DNA of 64,000 bases, from the NCBI GenBank assembly GCA_965197795.1, contig OZ240228.1, positions 1,364,001-1,428,000 on the forward strand, in the 5' to 3' direction. Source of the stretch: WHTK01 sp965197795. GTDB lineage: Bacteria; Chloroflexota; Dehalococcoidia; DSTF01; WHTK01. Positions 45,105 through 54,512 of the stretch are shown here, piece by piece. The position numbers were made by a program, and so were the translations under genes. The notes under the pieces are model-generated. The model had not been told where the DNA came from, did not search any database, and saw nothing but the letters and a program-made list of their open reading frames with translations. Position 1 is the first letter of the stretch. Every line of letters begins with the position of its first letter.

Positions 45105-45238
45105 TCGCATGCCCGGCCTTGACCGTCCTTGGCAGTGTCGGGAGCACCCCGCGCTTTGTCCGCCCGCACATTGCCGCTCAGGCTATGTGACCTCAATCAC
45201 GGGTGCTTTTCCACATTCTGGCAGACGCTAGAAGAACG

Positions 45239-46405
45239 ATGCGTGGATGGAGATTGCGGTGGCTGGCGCCGATTGGGCTACTCCTCGCCGTCGCCTGCGG
45301 CGGGAGTCAAGCGTCCTCGCCCGAGGCCGATGGTCCGGTTGTTTCAGGCGCCTGGGAAAATACGGCCCAGACGCTGGCCGGCGGCTGGCGCACCAATTTC
45401 GCCAAGGCGTCGATTTCTCCGGACTCGATCTCGCGCGCCGCGGATAAGGACGCTATCCCCTCCCTGACCGACCCGCTCCTCGTAGCGGTCGCAGAGGCCG
45501 ATTTCCTGGCCGGCGTTGAGCCTGTGCTCGCGCTGGAGTCGGACGGCGTGGCGCATGCTTACCCGCTGCAGATCCTGCGCTCGCACGAGGTTGTCAACGA
45601 CACGTTAGCTGGTCGGCCTCTGCTGATCAGCTACTGTCCCTTGTGCAACTCCGCCATCGTCTTCGACCGTGTCGTCGATGGCCGAGTCCTCGAATTCGGC
45701 GTCTCGGGCTTCCTCAGTAACAGCGACTTGATCATGTTCGATCGCGACACAGAGTCCTGGTGGCAGCAGCTGACCGGCGAGGCGATCGTCGGCGATCACA
45801 CGGGCGAGAGGCTGGAGATTCTGCCGTCGTCAATCGTCGCCTGGGCCGACTTCAAGACCGCGTTCCCGAGCGGCCTTGTGCTTTCTAACGAGACCGGCTT
45901 CGCGTATGACTACGGCCTCAACCCCTACTACCGCTACGACGAGATCGACTCGGCACCAACGCATGCCATCGGGCCCTGGGACCCCCGCCTACCGGCCAAG
46001 GAACGCGTGGTGGCGGTAGAACTGGACGGCGAGAGCGTGGCCTACGCGTTCAGCGCCCTGGAGGAGACCCCGGTAGTGGCGGACGAGATCGCCGGCACCG
46101 AGATCGTTGTCTTCTTCAAAGCCGGGACGGCCTCGGCCCTTGACGGGAAAAGCATTGAGGACTCGCGCGACGTGGGCGCCGCCGCGGCCTTCTTGCCCTT
46201 CGTCGACGGCATGCGGCTCAGCTTCCGCGTTGCTGGCGAACTGTTTGTCGACGACCAGACCGGCTCACGCTGGGACATCCTCGGTCGCGCCGTCTCCGGC
46301 AGCTTGCAGGGAAGCTCCCTCCAACCCGTGGTCAACGGCAGTCACTTCTGGTTCGCCTGGGCGGCCTTTCATCCTGAAACGCGAGTCTGGCCGCCGGCTC
46401 AGTAA
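45239..46405 (+). CDS. DUF3179 domain lipoprotein
   Basis: About 388 residues. Lipoprotein signal MRGWRLRWLAPIGLLLAVAC with lipobox ending AVAC. The DUF3179 body has AHAYPLQILRSHEVVNDTLA, ISYCPLCNSAIVFDR (the conserved C-x-x-C), SDLIMFDRDTESWW and FWFAWAAFHPET. Members are exported proteins of unknown function; the Cys pair suggests metal or redox chemistry. ATG at 45239; the open frame begins earlier at 45203. A C-terminal fragment of a second DUF3179 gene is at 48429. Intact. Confidence 0.87.
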   Translation: MRGWRLRWLAPIGLLLAVACGGSQASSPEADGPVVSGAWENTAQTLAGGWRTNFAKASISPDSISRAADKDAIPSLTDPLLVAVAEADFLAGVEPVLALESDGVAHAYPLQILRSHEVVNDTLAGRPLLISYCPLCNSAIVFDRVVDGRVLEFGVSGFLSNSDLIMFDRDTESWWQQLTGEAIVGDHTGERLEILPSSIVAWADFKTAFPSGLVLSNETGFAYDYGLNPYYRYDEIDSAPTHAIGPWDPRLPAKERVVAVELDGESVAYAFSALEETPVVADEIAGTEIVVFFKAGTASALDGKSIEDSRDVGAAAAFLPFVDGMRLSFRVAGELFVDDQTGSRWDILGRAVSGSLQGSSLQPVVNGSHFWFAWAAFHPETRVWPPAQ

Positions 46406-46482
46406 CGCCGTGACTGAGCACACCACCGGCGGCGGCTTCGCAAGACATGGAGAATCAGGCTGGACCGTGGAAGGGTGACGCG

Positions 46483-47293
46483 CTAGTCGAGCTCCTCGGC
46501 CATGTTGTATCGGAAGCCGGCGACGAAACCTGACACGCGATACAGGTCGACGACTAGCGCTCGGCCGGCTCGATCCGGGTCCTGGCGCTGCTCCGACGGT
46601 GGAGCGTTCTCGTAGACGAAGTCGCGCGTTTCCGGGGTGTCATCCATATGCGCCACGCCTTGAAGCAGTAGCGATCCGCCATATGCCGTGCCGATCCCAC
46701 CCCAGTAATGGATCGAGACGTTCGGGTTGAGATCGATCGCGTTGACCAGCCCACCGGTGCGGCTCCAGATCCACATTGCGAGTTGGGTCTCCGTGAAAAT
46801 CTGAACCGTTCCCCGTGGCGATTGTGAGGGCTGACCCTTGTCATTGACGTACGCCACGATCAGTGGATTATTCGTCTCGTGAGCGTGCTTCAGCGCCCCT
46901 GGCTATGTCGTCGTTGAGCACGATCGAAGATGTCGGCAGCGGCTCCGTCTGGCCCAGGCCGGTCTGGAGAATCCGCTCCACCCTTGCCTGCCCATCGAGC
47001 GTCAGGTCCCAGACGTAGGCTGAGTACTGAGAACTCGCGGGTTGCGAGGCTCGCACCCGAATCCCACCGTTCTCTGCCCGAGGTTCGTCCCATTCGAGCG
47101 TCTTGGCGAACCTGCCTGCCGACTGGAGGCCTTGGAGCTGAGATACCACGGCCTCGAGGCCGGACGAAGGGCTCGCTTGCGAAGAGGCGAACTCAACGTC
47201 CGACGAAAAGACCTCGGCCAGCCGGTCGAAGCCATCGGTGCTCCCGTCTCGAAGCGCCTGAATCAGCAGGTCTGCGATCCTGTACGTCGTCAT
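46483..47293 (-). pseudogene. SnoaL-like plus pyridoxamine-phosphate-oxidase-like fusion, frameshifted at the join
   Basis: The first frame (ATG 47293) gives an NTF2/SnoaL-like domain (TTYRIADLLIQALRDGSTDG, then VEFASSQA, GLEAVVSQL) and a linker TSSIVLNDDIAR before losing frame. The second frame gives ALKHAHETNNPLIVAYVNDK and the split-barrel flavin-binding domain (GQPSQSPRGTVQIF, NPNVSIHYW) to 46483. One base less in the CCCC run at 46896-46899 makes a continuous fusion of about 269 residues (DDIARALKHAHETNNPL). The second frame has an in-frame TAG before the join and no start, which supports a fusion broken by an indel. Confidence 0.7.
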
Positions 47294-47462
47294 CGAGTCC
47301 CTCGAGTGATCGCGTCGTAGGTGGCCCACTGACGCCATCTACGATCCCGGCTCCAGCTCCACGGACGCTCGGACCAAGCGTGAGACCATTCTCAGTCCCG
47401 GCCACTGCGTGCGGTTCGTTCCTCGTCCGATTCGAACCGACCTGCCCGGCTACAATCGGGCG

Positions 47463-48204
47463 ATGCGACTCGTGGCCTGGAACATCCGCGCTGGTGGCGG
47501 CAGAAGGTCCATCGAAATCGCTGCTCAGCTGGAGCGCTGGGGTGCGGACGTGGTCGGGTTGAGCGAATTTCACGGCACCGCACCAAGCGTGCAGCTGGCT
47601 CAAGCCTTACAGCAGGCTGGACTGGAATACCAGGCAACCACGACCGATCCGCGGCGTCGGGGCGCAATTCTCTGCTCCTCGCCTCCAGGTGGCCCTTACG
47701 GCCTATCAAGCTAAGAGGAGCGCCAGGCGAGCCGGGCCGTTGGCTCACGGCGGAAGTTCTGGCAAACCAGCCGTTGACGCTGGCGGTTATGCACGCTCCG
47801 AACATGGTGACCGGGCGCAAGGGGGACTACCTCCGGGCGATTGAGCGGGTAGCCAGGTCCTGGCGCCGCGGTCCCGCGGTCTTCATGGGCGATACCAACT
47901 GTGGTTGGCCCGGTATCGATGAGGAGAGGCCGGTGTTCAACCGGGCAACCGAGCAGTGGTTGGACTCGCTGACATCGTTCGGCTGGCGTGATGGCTTTCG
48001 GCTGCGGTGGCCGGATCGGCGCTTCATACCTGGTTCTCACCCAACGGCGGTAACGGTTTTCGCCTGGACCAAGCCTTTCTCAACCGCAGCCTCCAACCCA
48101 GGTTGAGGGACGTTCACTACAAGTGGGGCGTACCCGCGAATGGCGAATCACCAAGGCGCGATCAGCTCAGCGACCAGGCAGCGCTGCTGATCGAGCTGGA
48201 GTGA
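47463..48204 (+). pseudogene. Endonuclease/exonuclease/phosphatase family protein with two frameshifts
   Basis: Piece one: MRLVAWNIRAGGG, ADVVGLSEFHG (metal-binding Glu), to about RRRGAIL. Piece two, other frame: LLLASRWPLRPIKLRGAPGE, then LAVMHAPNMV and PAVFMGDTNCGWPG (catalytic Asp/Asn). Piece three: TWFSPNGGNGFRLDQAFLN (Asp) and DQLSDQAALLIELE. The shifts lie near 47673 and 48025, each one base. Restored length is about 247 residues with all EEP catalytic motifs. Role could be nuclease or phosphodiesterase. Confidence 0.78.
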
Positions 48205-48293
48205 ATGCCCGCGCGATTGCTGGCCGCAGACCACCGCGTTGCAATGCCCGGAGCCTGGCGGCCAGGGCTGAAGCACGACTAGAAGAGGGTTTT

Positions 48294-48369
48294 TGGAGCG
48301 AGGGACGGGACTCGAACCCGCGACAACCTGCTTGGAAGGCAGGGGCTCTACCAACTGAGCTACCCTCGC
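48294..48369 (-). tRNA. tRNA-Gly (anticodon TCC)
   Basis: Read on the minus strand: GCGAGGG acceptor, TAGCTCAGTTGGTAGAGC D arm, CCTGC CTTCCAA GCAGG anticodon arm (TCC), GGTTCGAGTCC in the T arm, CCCTCGC acceptor, discriminator T, encoded CCA. All four arms pair. Confidence 0.97.
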
Positions 48370-48428
48370 CCGCGGCGATTATAGCCGTTGAGACGCGGCG
48401 TGGTTCCCGGCGTGTAAATAAACGCCGC

Positions 48429-48731
48429 TTAGTCAGGCGAGTATACCTCGGTCTGGGTGTAGAAGTCGCTCCAGGCGAACCAGAACGCGTACGTAGCGGC
48501 GTTTTGCCGCAGGCTGGTGCCCTCCAGCGGCCCACTTATCGCCTCACCGGAGAAGGCGGTCCAAACGCTGCCGGTCTCCTCGTCCTCCAGCAGGGCTGGG
48601 TTGCTGGAGGACGGCCGGAACGTCAGCTCTCGACCGTCCACCGACCGCTGGAAGGCGATCGCCGTATCGCTGGCCACCGCCGAAGATGAAGCCTTCGGAG
48701 GGGCTGGCTCTCGCACTTCTAGTGAAGGCAA
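48429..48731 (-). pseudogene. C-terminal fragment of a DUF3179 gene
   Basis: About 100 codons ending AFWFAWSDFYTQTEVYSPD, with TAIAFQRSVDGRELTFR and GSVWTAFSGEAISGPLEGTS. This aligns with the last third of the intact DUF3179 lipoprotein (GSRWDILGRAVSG, HFWFAWAAFHPET). The signal peptide, the Cys motif and two thirds of the domain are missing, and no ribosome site precedes the remaining frame. It lies next to tRNA-Gly, a possible recombination point. Confidence 0.75.
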
Positions 48732-48954
48732 TGGATTACAAGAAAGGCGACGCAGCCAGCGAGTTCATCATGAAGCGGGTCGATGGGAAGTACCCGACGT
48801 GAACCGGCTCGTGAGGGTGAGGATCAGGCTTTATGAGAAGTGTGGCGGCCTGACCCTTGGTGCATGAACCGGGCCGAAATCTCTCCACCACGCAGGGCAA
48901 AAGTGGCATTCTCCAGGCTTTTACCGAGGGGTTTCGACGTTCCGCAGGTAGCCT

Positions 48955-49053
48955 TCATGCCTTCAGTAGCCCTCTGCGCCCTAGCGCCCGCTCCAGCGCA
49001 GGTTGCATCTTCACGTCCTGGAACTCGGCGATGGCGAAGTCGAGGTGCTCCAT
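48955..49053 (-). repeat. Repeat copy 1: 3' end of a lost gene family
   Basis: Minus strand encodes MEHLDFAIAEFQDVKMQPAL, then ERALGRRGLLKA and TGA. It matches three further copies at 50.5, 53.7 and 55.6 kb. The sense and stop codon are kept, the rest of the gene is absent. It resembles the C-terminus of long TPR-containing ATPase or cyclase regulators. It lies directly downstream of an MFS gene. Confidence 0.72.
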
Positions 49054-49060
49054 GGCAATC

Positions 49061-50368
49061 CTACGACACCGTGTTGTCGGACACCTGGACTCGCAAACGC
49101 TCAGGCAGCCTAGCCGGTCGCAGCGGCAGCAGGATAAGAGCGCAGACCCACCAAGATAAGGCCATCAGGCTGTAGCTCAAGGTATAGTTGCCGGTCAGGT
49201 CAGCTAGGGCTGCTGCGTACAGCGGACCGGTCGCGCCCGATAACGTAACGAATGGCCGCACGGAACCTGTTATGGCTCCCAGGTTGTCCCGCCCGAAATA
49301 GGCGGCCCAGACCACCTGGTTTAGCCCAACCCAGCCACCGATGCCCAGCCCGGCCACTGCGCCGGAGATCAGTGCGATATCACCCGGCAAGATGAACAGG
49401 AGCGGAACCGTCATCCCAGTGTAGGTAGCAACGATCAAAAGAACCTTGCGCACATGCATGCGGTCAGCTAGCGGACCCCAGAAGAAGCGGCCGCCAAAGC
49501 TAAGCAGGCCGTAGGCGCTAAAGCCGATTGCCGCGGTGGACGGAGAGAAGCCCTTTTCGACGAAGGCCGGGACCAGATTGGCGGGATAAGCCCCCGGCGA
49601 AACGCTCGCGAACATCGCCATGGCCACGATCATCCAGAGAGTCGTCGTGCGCATAGCCTCGCCCCGGGTGAAGCTAGCCTCTTCGGTGCGGCGGCGCTGG
49701 GGCTGTCCGTTCTGGGTCGGCTCGTCCGTGTCGCCATCCGGGTGCAGACCCATGTCTTCCGGTCGTGTTCTTAGCAGCAGAGCGGGCAGCACGGCGAATA
49801 GGATTGCCATGCTGCCTAGGAACACCCAAGCGTACCGCCAGCCGAAACCTTCGCTAACCAGCGTAATCAGCACTGGCAGTGTGAAAGCGGCGAAGCCGCT
49901 GCCCATGGTAGCGGTCGCAACGGCGCGGCCCCGCTTACGGATGAACCACTTCGGGACCGTAGCTCCCATGAGCAACGCCGCCGGTCCCGCACCTAGAAGT
50001 CCGCCAAGCACACCGAATATAAGTAGATATTGCCAAGCTTCTTGGACCACAGCGATCAAGAAGAGTCCCGCCGCGGAAACAACAGCACTTGCGAAGGCGA
50101 GCCGGGGAGCACCACCAGTCCTGTCGAGGTACTTGCCAAACAGCAGCCCGCCTGCCGCCGCTCCCAGGGTACGCAGCGTGATACCTGCGAAAATGACGGA
50201 GCGGCTCCAGCCCAGGTCGTCATGCATGGGCACCGACAGGACGCCTGTGGCCCAAATGGCGCCCGCGGTCGTAACGGAGCGCATGAAGACTACGCCCACG
50301 ATTACCCAGCCGTAATAGAAGGGCAGACGAGCCAACCACGGAGTTTCATGGAGCGGCGACTCACGCAC
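49061..50368 (-). CDS. MFS transporter
   Basis: 435 residues, twelve membrane segments. N-terminus LPFYYGWVIVGVVFMRSVTT, loop KYLDRTGGAPRLAFAS, central VPKWFIRKRGRAVATATMGS, cytoplasmic loop with RTRPEDMGLHPDGD, and second-half loop LADRMHVRKVLLIVA. Same FYYGWV / RPEDMGL subgroup as the carriers at 7.5 and 52.4 kb, related to monocarboxylate carriers. ATG at 50368. It is bracketed by two same-direction copies of the 3'-end repeat. Intact. Confidence 0.88.
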   Translation of the reverse strand: MRESPLHETPWLARLPFYYGWVIVGVVFMRSVTTAGAIWATGVLSVPMHDDLGWSRSVIFAGITLRTLGAAAGGLLFGKYLDRTGGAPRLAFASAVVSAAGLFLIAVVQEAWQYLLIFGVLGGLLGAGPAALLMGATVPKWFIRKRGRAVATATMGSGFAAFTLPVLITLVSEGFGWRYAWVFLGSMAILFAVLPALLLRTRPEDMGLHPDGDTDEPTQNGQPQRRRTEEASFTRGEAMRTTTLWMIVAMAMFASVSPGAYPANLVPAFVEKGFSPSTAAIGFSAYGLLSFGGRFFWGPLADRMHVRKVLLIVATYTGMTVPLLFILPGDIALISGAVAGLGIGGWVGLNQVVWAAYFGRDNLGAITGSVRPFVTLSGATGPLYAAALADLTGNYTLSYSLMALSWWVCALILLPLRPARLPERLRVQVSDNTVS

Positions 50369-50877
50369 TCATACTCTCCAAGCAGATCTAACGCAACTGC
50401 GCCTTGATTTTGAGCGTCCCGAACAGTTAGGTCGAGTTGGAGAGTTTAGTTGACGAAGCGCTGGCCCCGGAGCTACTGCGTTCTGGCTAAACTCACGAGG
50501 CTCGCCTATCGGAGCATGTGGCCAGTTCGCCGGTCTACGTCTTCAGCAGCCCTCTTGGCCCAGCGCCCGCTCCAGCGCTGGCTGCATCTTGTGTCCTGGA
50601 ACTCGGCTGGAGCTACATGGCGGCGCGTAGCATCAGCAGAATCGCCGGGGGGACACTTGAATAACCGGGCACAGTCGGACCCGTATAGGATGACTCCATC
50701 CGCAGCTGGCGCCTTCGACACGTTGATGAAGGGCGACGGCGAGGCCGACGATCATTTCGTCCGCGGTGCCTGCACGTTTACTCGCAGCTGGCTGCGATCC
50801 TGGCAAAAATATAGCTACGAAGTCACAATAGTGTGTACTCAGCCGTCAGCTGATGGACTGGACTCTTTAGGAGCAAC
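50369..50877. other. Intergenic region holding repeat copy 2
   Basis: About 500 bases between a minus-strand MFS gene and a plus-strand Rieske gene, so promoters for both are expected. Apart from the repeat at 50541-50608 I see no coding sequence; the AGGAGC ribosome site of the Rieske gene ends it. Confidence 0.5.
50541..50608 (-). repeat. Repeat copy 2: 3' end of the lost gene family (damaged)
   Basis: Minus strand GAGTTCCAGGAC, then AAGATGCAGCCAGCGCTGGA, GCGGGCGCTGGGCC and GGCTGCTGAAG. Compared with copies 1 and 4 it has small indels after EFQD and after ALG, so the frame is no longer continuous. Same orientation as the others. Confidence 0.7.
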
Positions 50878-52240
50878 ATGCTTAGCGATGTCGATAACGA
50901 GCTGCTGTGTCGGGTTGGCCCCGGGACACCAATGGGTAACCTCATGAGTCAGTACTGGATGCCAGCGATCCGCTCGGACGAGCTACCGTCGCCGGACTGT
51001 CCGCCGGTGCGCATCCGTTTACTGGGGGAGAACCTGATCGGCTACCGAACCACCTCAGGCGAAGCCGGCTTAATCCAGAGTGCCTGCCACCACCGGGGAG
51101 CCTCGCTGTTCTTCGGCCGTAACGAAGAAGAGGGCCTGCGCTGCGTCTATCACGGCTGGAAGTTCGATGTTACCGGCGCGTGCGTCGACATGCCTTCCGA
51201 GCCTGCCGAGAGTAACTTCCGTTCTAAGGTTAAGGCGACGGCCTACCCGACTCAGGAGCGTAAGGGCATCATTTGGGCCTACATGGGCCCGCGCGAGACA
51301 CCACCGCCGCTGCCGGACATCGAGGCAAACATCCTTGCCGAGGGCCCCCACCAAATCTCGGTGCTGCTCCGCGAGTGCAATTGGATGCAGGGCCTGGAAG
51401 GTGAGATGGACACGGTCCACGCGGCCTTCCTGCATGGCGGCGCCAATCGTCTCGAGGACCAGGAGCCAGGCTCGTTCACCTACTACCACTACCGAGATCG
51501 CTCAGCTAAGTTTGCGACGGTTGACACGGAGTACGGCGAGATTAATGGCGCCTATCGGCCAGCGGAACCTGACACGTACTACTGGCGTGTCACCCAGATC
51601 CTGTTCCCCTTCTATCACATGATCCCGGGTGGGACGATGGGCGAAGGGATCAAGATCGGCGCTTACGTGCCAATGGACGATGAGCACCACCTGCATTGGG
51701 AGATCGGTACGCTGTACCCCGGCCAGCCGCTTACCGGCCAGCGCGGTGCTACGGGCGCTATGCGTGGATTGCCTACCTCTGGTGACCTAAGTGTGCCGCT
51801 TGGCACTCGCCGCTTACCCAATACGAGCGACTGGTTCTGCCGCTTCCGCAGCGATCAGAACCTGGCAAACGACTACCTAATCGACAGGGAAGCCCAGCGT
51901 TCTTGGCAGAGCTATACCGGCATCGCTGGCGGCCGTATTCAGGACTGCGCAGTGACGGGAAACCATGGGTGTCATTTACCAGCGTGATCACGAGCACCTC
52001 GGCGCCACGGACCAATTCATCATTCGAGTGCGCCGTCGACTTATCCAAATGGCCAAGGCACTCGAGCGAGACGGCACGGTTCCGGTCGGGGCAGAGCAAT
52101 CGGCGGTATACAGGCAGCGGTCGGGCGAGATGATTTTGCCACGCAGTGAGGACTTCTACCTTGCCTATCAGCGACTGCGGTCGAAGTTCAACTCAACCGT
52201 CCCCGAAATAAAGTCGCTCAGTTCGATCGAAGGGACTTAG
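50878..52240 (+). pseudogene. Rieske oxygenase (phthalate-dioxygenase type), frameshifted near its end
   Basis: ATG at 50878 after AGGAGC. Rieske motifs CHHRG and CVYHGW, iron site in GEMDTVHAAFLH (Asp, His, His). The frame is good to RIQDCAVTG, where GGG at 51957-51959 has one base too many. Removing it gives TETMGVIYQRDHEHLGATDQ, then RRRLIQMAKALERDG and the C-terminus to 52240, exactly as in the paralogues at 12.9 and 62.7 kb. Without the fix the last 85 residues, which pack on the catalytic domain, are lost. More distant from the other two than they are from each other. Confidence 0.85.
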
Positions 52241-52275
52241 TCCCCAGCCAGTTTGCATGCAGTGGAAGACATGAC

Positions 52276-53645
52276 ATGGCGCGACTCGACCCGTCGGTTC
52301 CCTTGGGCCCGCTGTTCCGCCCCGGCTCAGGTTGGTCTGCATTGGGCGGCGAGCCTAAGGCCTCAAAAAACTGAATCGCCCGCGCTTCTTCTACGGGTGG
52401 GTTCAAGTGGCGATCACGCTGACTGCCGGCGCTTTCACCGCTGGCGCCGGTTTCTGGGCCTTTGCCGTTTTCGTTAAACCCATGAGCGAAGAGCTTGGCT
52501 GGTCCCGAACCGAGATCTTCGGCGCGATGGCGGTTCGAGCCCTTGTGGCGGGCGCTCTGGCCCCGTTTGTGGGTCCGTTGCAAGACAGCCGCCTCGGCCC
52601 GCGCTTCTTTGCAGTCACCACTACATTGACGTTGGTAGGTTCCTTGATCGCGATGCAGTGGATCAACGACCTCCTGCTGTTCTACGTGGTGTTCGGCGTC
52701 CTCAGTGCTTTCACCACGTTTGGTAGTACCGAGATGATGCTTTCAGTAGTTCTGCCACGTTGGTTTGTTCGCCGTCGTGGCAGCGCCATCGGCATCGACT
52801 CTATGGGCACGGCGATGGGGCCTCTGTTCTTCCCCTTCATCGTGGCTTTTCTTCTGACGCTGTTCGAGTGGCGCGATGCCTGGGCAGTGCTCGGCTTGCT
52901 GACGCTGGCTATCCTCGGGCCAATGTCGCTTCTTGTTCGTTCGCGGCCTGAGGACATGGGATTGCTCCCGGACGGTGACTCTCTCTCAGATGATTCCACC
53001 TCAATCGTCAGCGAGCCCGTCGTTCCCAAGACTGGCACAGAAACCAGCTTTACGGCTCGTCAGGTCGTGCGGATGCAGTGCTTCTGGCTCTTGGTCCTGG
53101 CAATCAGCCTCGCCATGCTGGGTTTCGTCGGTTTTCAGGCCAATTGGCTGCCTTACTTCCAGGACATCGGCTTCAGCGCTACTCAGGCCTCACTAGCCGC
53201 AACCGCCTACGGGATCTGCTCAGTTAGCACACGTATCATTTGGGGCTGGCTGGCGGAGCGCTTCCCTGTTCGTTACATGATGGGGCTTCAGGCGCTTCTC
53301 ACAGGGCTCAGCGTTTTGCTTTTCTTTAACATCCATAGCGAGTTGACATTGATCCTGGCAACAGCCTCGAATGGTCTGGCCGCGGGAGGGATTTTCGTCA
53401 TGCGACCGATGATCATCGCCGCATACTTCGGTCGCGCCCATCTCGGCGCGATCAACGGGATCATAAGGCCATTCCTAACAATAGGAACCGCTGGCAGCCC
53501 GCTGCTTGTGGCTGCATTTCACGATCTTCGAGGAGATTATCAGCTAGCTTTCTGGGTCGTGGCCGCCTGCTGGTTCGTGGCTGCGGTCACCGTCATCATG
53601 GCACGCTCGCCCCAACGCCGCCCCGCGCCACAGCTAACAGCGTGA
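52276..53645 (+). CDS. MFS transporter, N-terminus in doubt (possible A AAA AAC frameshift site)
   Basis: Main frame from 52407 gives eleven or twelve segments (ITLTAGAFTAGAGFWAFAVF, WFVRRRGSAIGIDSMGTAMG, SRPEDMGLLPDGD). The family's first residues (RPRFFYGWVQVAIT) lie upstream in the same frame, but no ATG, GTG or TTG precedes them. An ATG frame at 52276 (MARLDPSVPLGPLFRPGSGW) meets them at TCA AAA AAC TGA; a -1 slip on A AAA AAC (52365-52371), or one extra A, joins the two. The ATG frame also resembles the C-terminus of the hydrolase ending at 59497 (LDSSVPLGPLL), so it may be only a gene remnant. Likely an organic-acid carrier. Confidence 0.7.
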
Positions 53646-53704
53646 TCAGCCAATGTCATAAGCAGGTCACAGCGAGACGGAATCTCCGACTCCATCCTCG
53701 ACAA

Positions 53705-53762
53705 CTACGCCTTCAGCAGCCCCCATCGTCGCCCCAGCGCCCGCTGCAGCGCTGGCTGCACC
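53705..53762 (-). repeat. Repeat copy 3: 3' end of the lost gene family
   Basis: Minus strand encodes VQPALQRALGRRWGLLKA and TAG. It is the shortest copy, beginning after the EFQD part. Same orientation as copies 1, 2 and 4. Confidence 0.68.
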
Positions 53763-53787
53763 AGGCCAGGCGTGCGGGCGAGAGTAA

Positions 53788-54351
53788 TCATTCGCGCTGG
53801 AGAATCGTCCCGGGAACGGCTATTCCAGGCACGACACGTCTACGTGGATGCCGCTTGCTTTTCCACTGTCCGCGAGGTTCAAGCCGCGGCATCAAAACGC
53901 ACCCGAGCCTCGTGTGGGCGGTGTCCACTTCTTCTAAAATTCGCGCGCCCTCTGAGATCGATTCGACCGCTTCGATCCGGCCAGAGGCGTCTTCCATTAC
54001 AGAGACCAGCTCTCTCCCCCCGCAAGAACCTCATCATGGGCGTCCTCCGCCTCTGACGGCGGATTCAGTTCCTCTAGCTGATCGAGGGCGTCTGTAATGT
54101 TGACGGGGAATTCAGTGGCGATGTTCTTGAGCAACGGAAGATTCTCCTCGTTCGAGAAAAGGTCCCCCTTACTCGGGGAAAGCCTCGAACAGGGCTTCAA
54201 GCTTCGCATCAAGTTCAGCGTCGATGGCTTCAAACCGCTCGAAGTACTCCTCGAGGGTGAGTCGGTCGTCGCCACCACAGGCCATACCGATGCTGCCCAG
54301 CACCAGGAGCATCGTGCCTAGAGGCAGTAGGGGACGTAGACGTAACTTCAT
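53788..54351 (-). pseudogene. Acidic lipoprotein with two frameshifts
   Basis: Starts ATG 54351 with signal RLRPLLPLGTMLLVLGSIGM and lipobox ending GMAC. The mature part is LTLEEYFERFEAIDAELDAK, a helical acidic protein of a type frequent in Chloroflexota. Frame is lost at FEAFP near 54180 (one C too many), resumes SKGDLFSNEENLPLLKNIAT through NITDALDQLEELNPPSEAED. It is lost again at the CCCCCC run near 54015-54020 and resumes GRELVSVMEDASGRIEAVES. Probable coiled-coil surface lipoprotein, now non-functional. The last part (to 53788) may include foreign sequence. Confidence 0.7.
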
Positions 54352-54512
54352 GAGTTAGCCCTTTCTCAGAAAGAGCGTCGGGACGGATCCTATCACCCCG
54401 TTGCCTTGGCTCACGCCTACAGTAGCCCTCGCTCTGCCTGTTAACATTCACCAGGGTGCTCGATTTCTGGATCCCGGAACGCGAGTTCCCCTAGAAGTAC
54501 GAGGCAAGCGAA

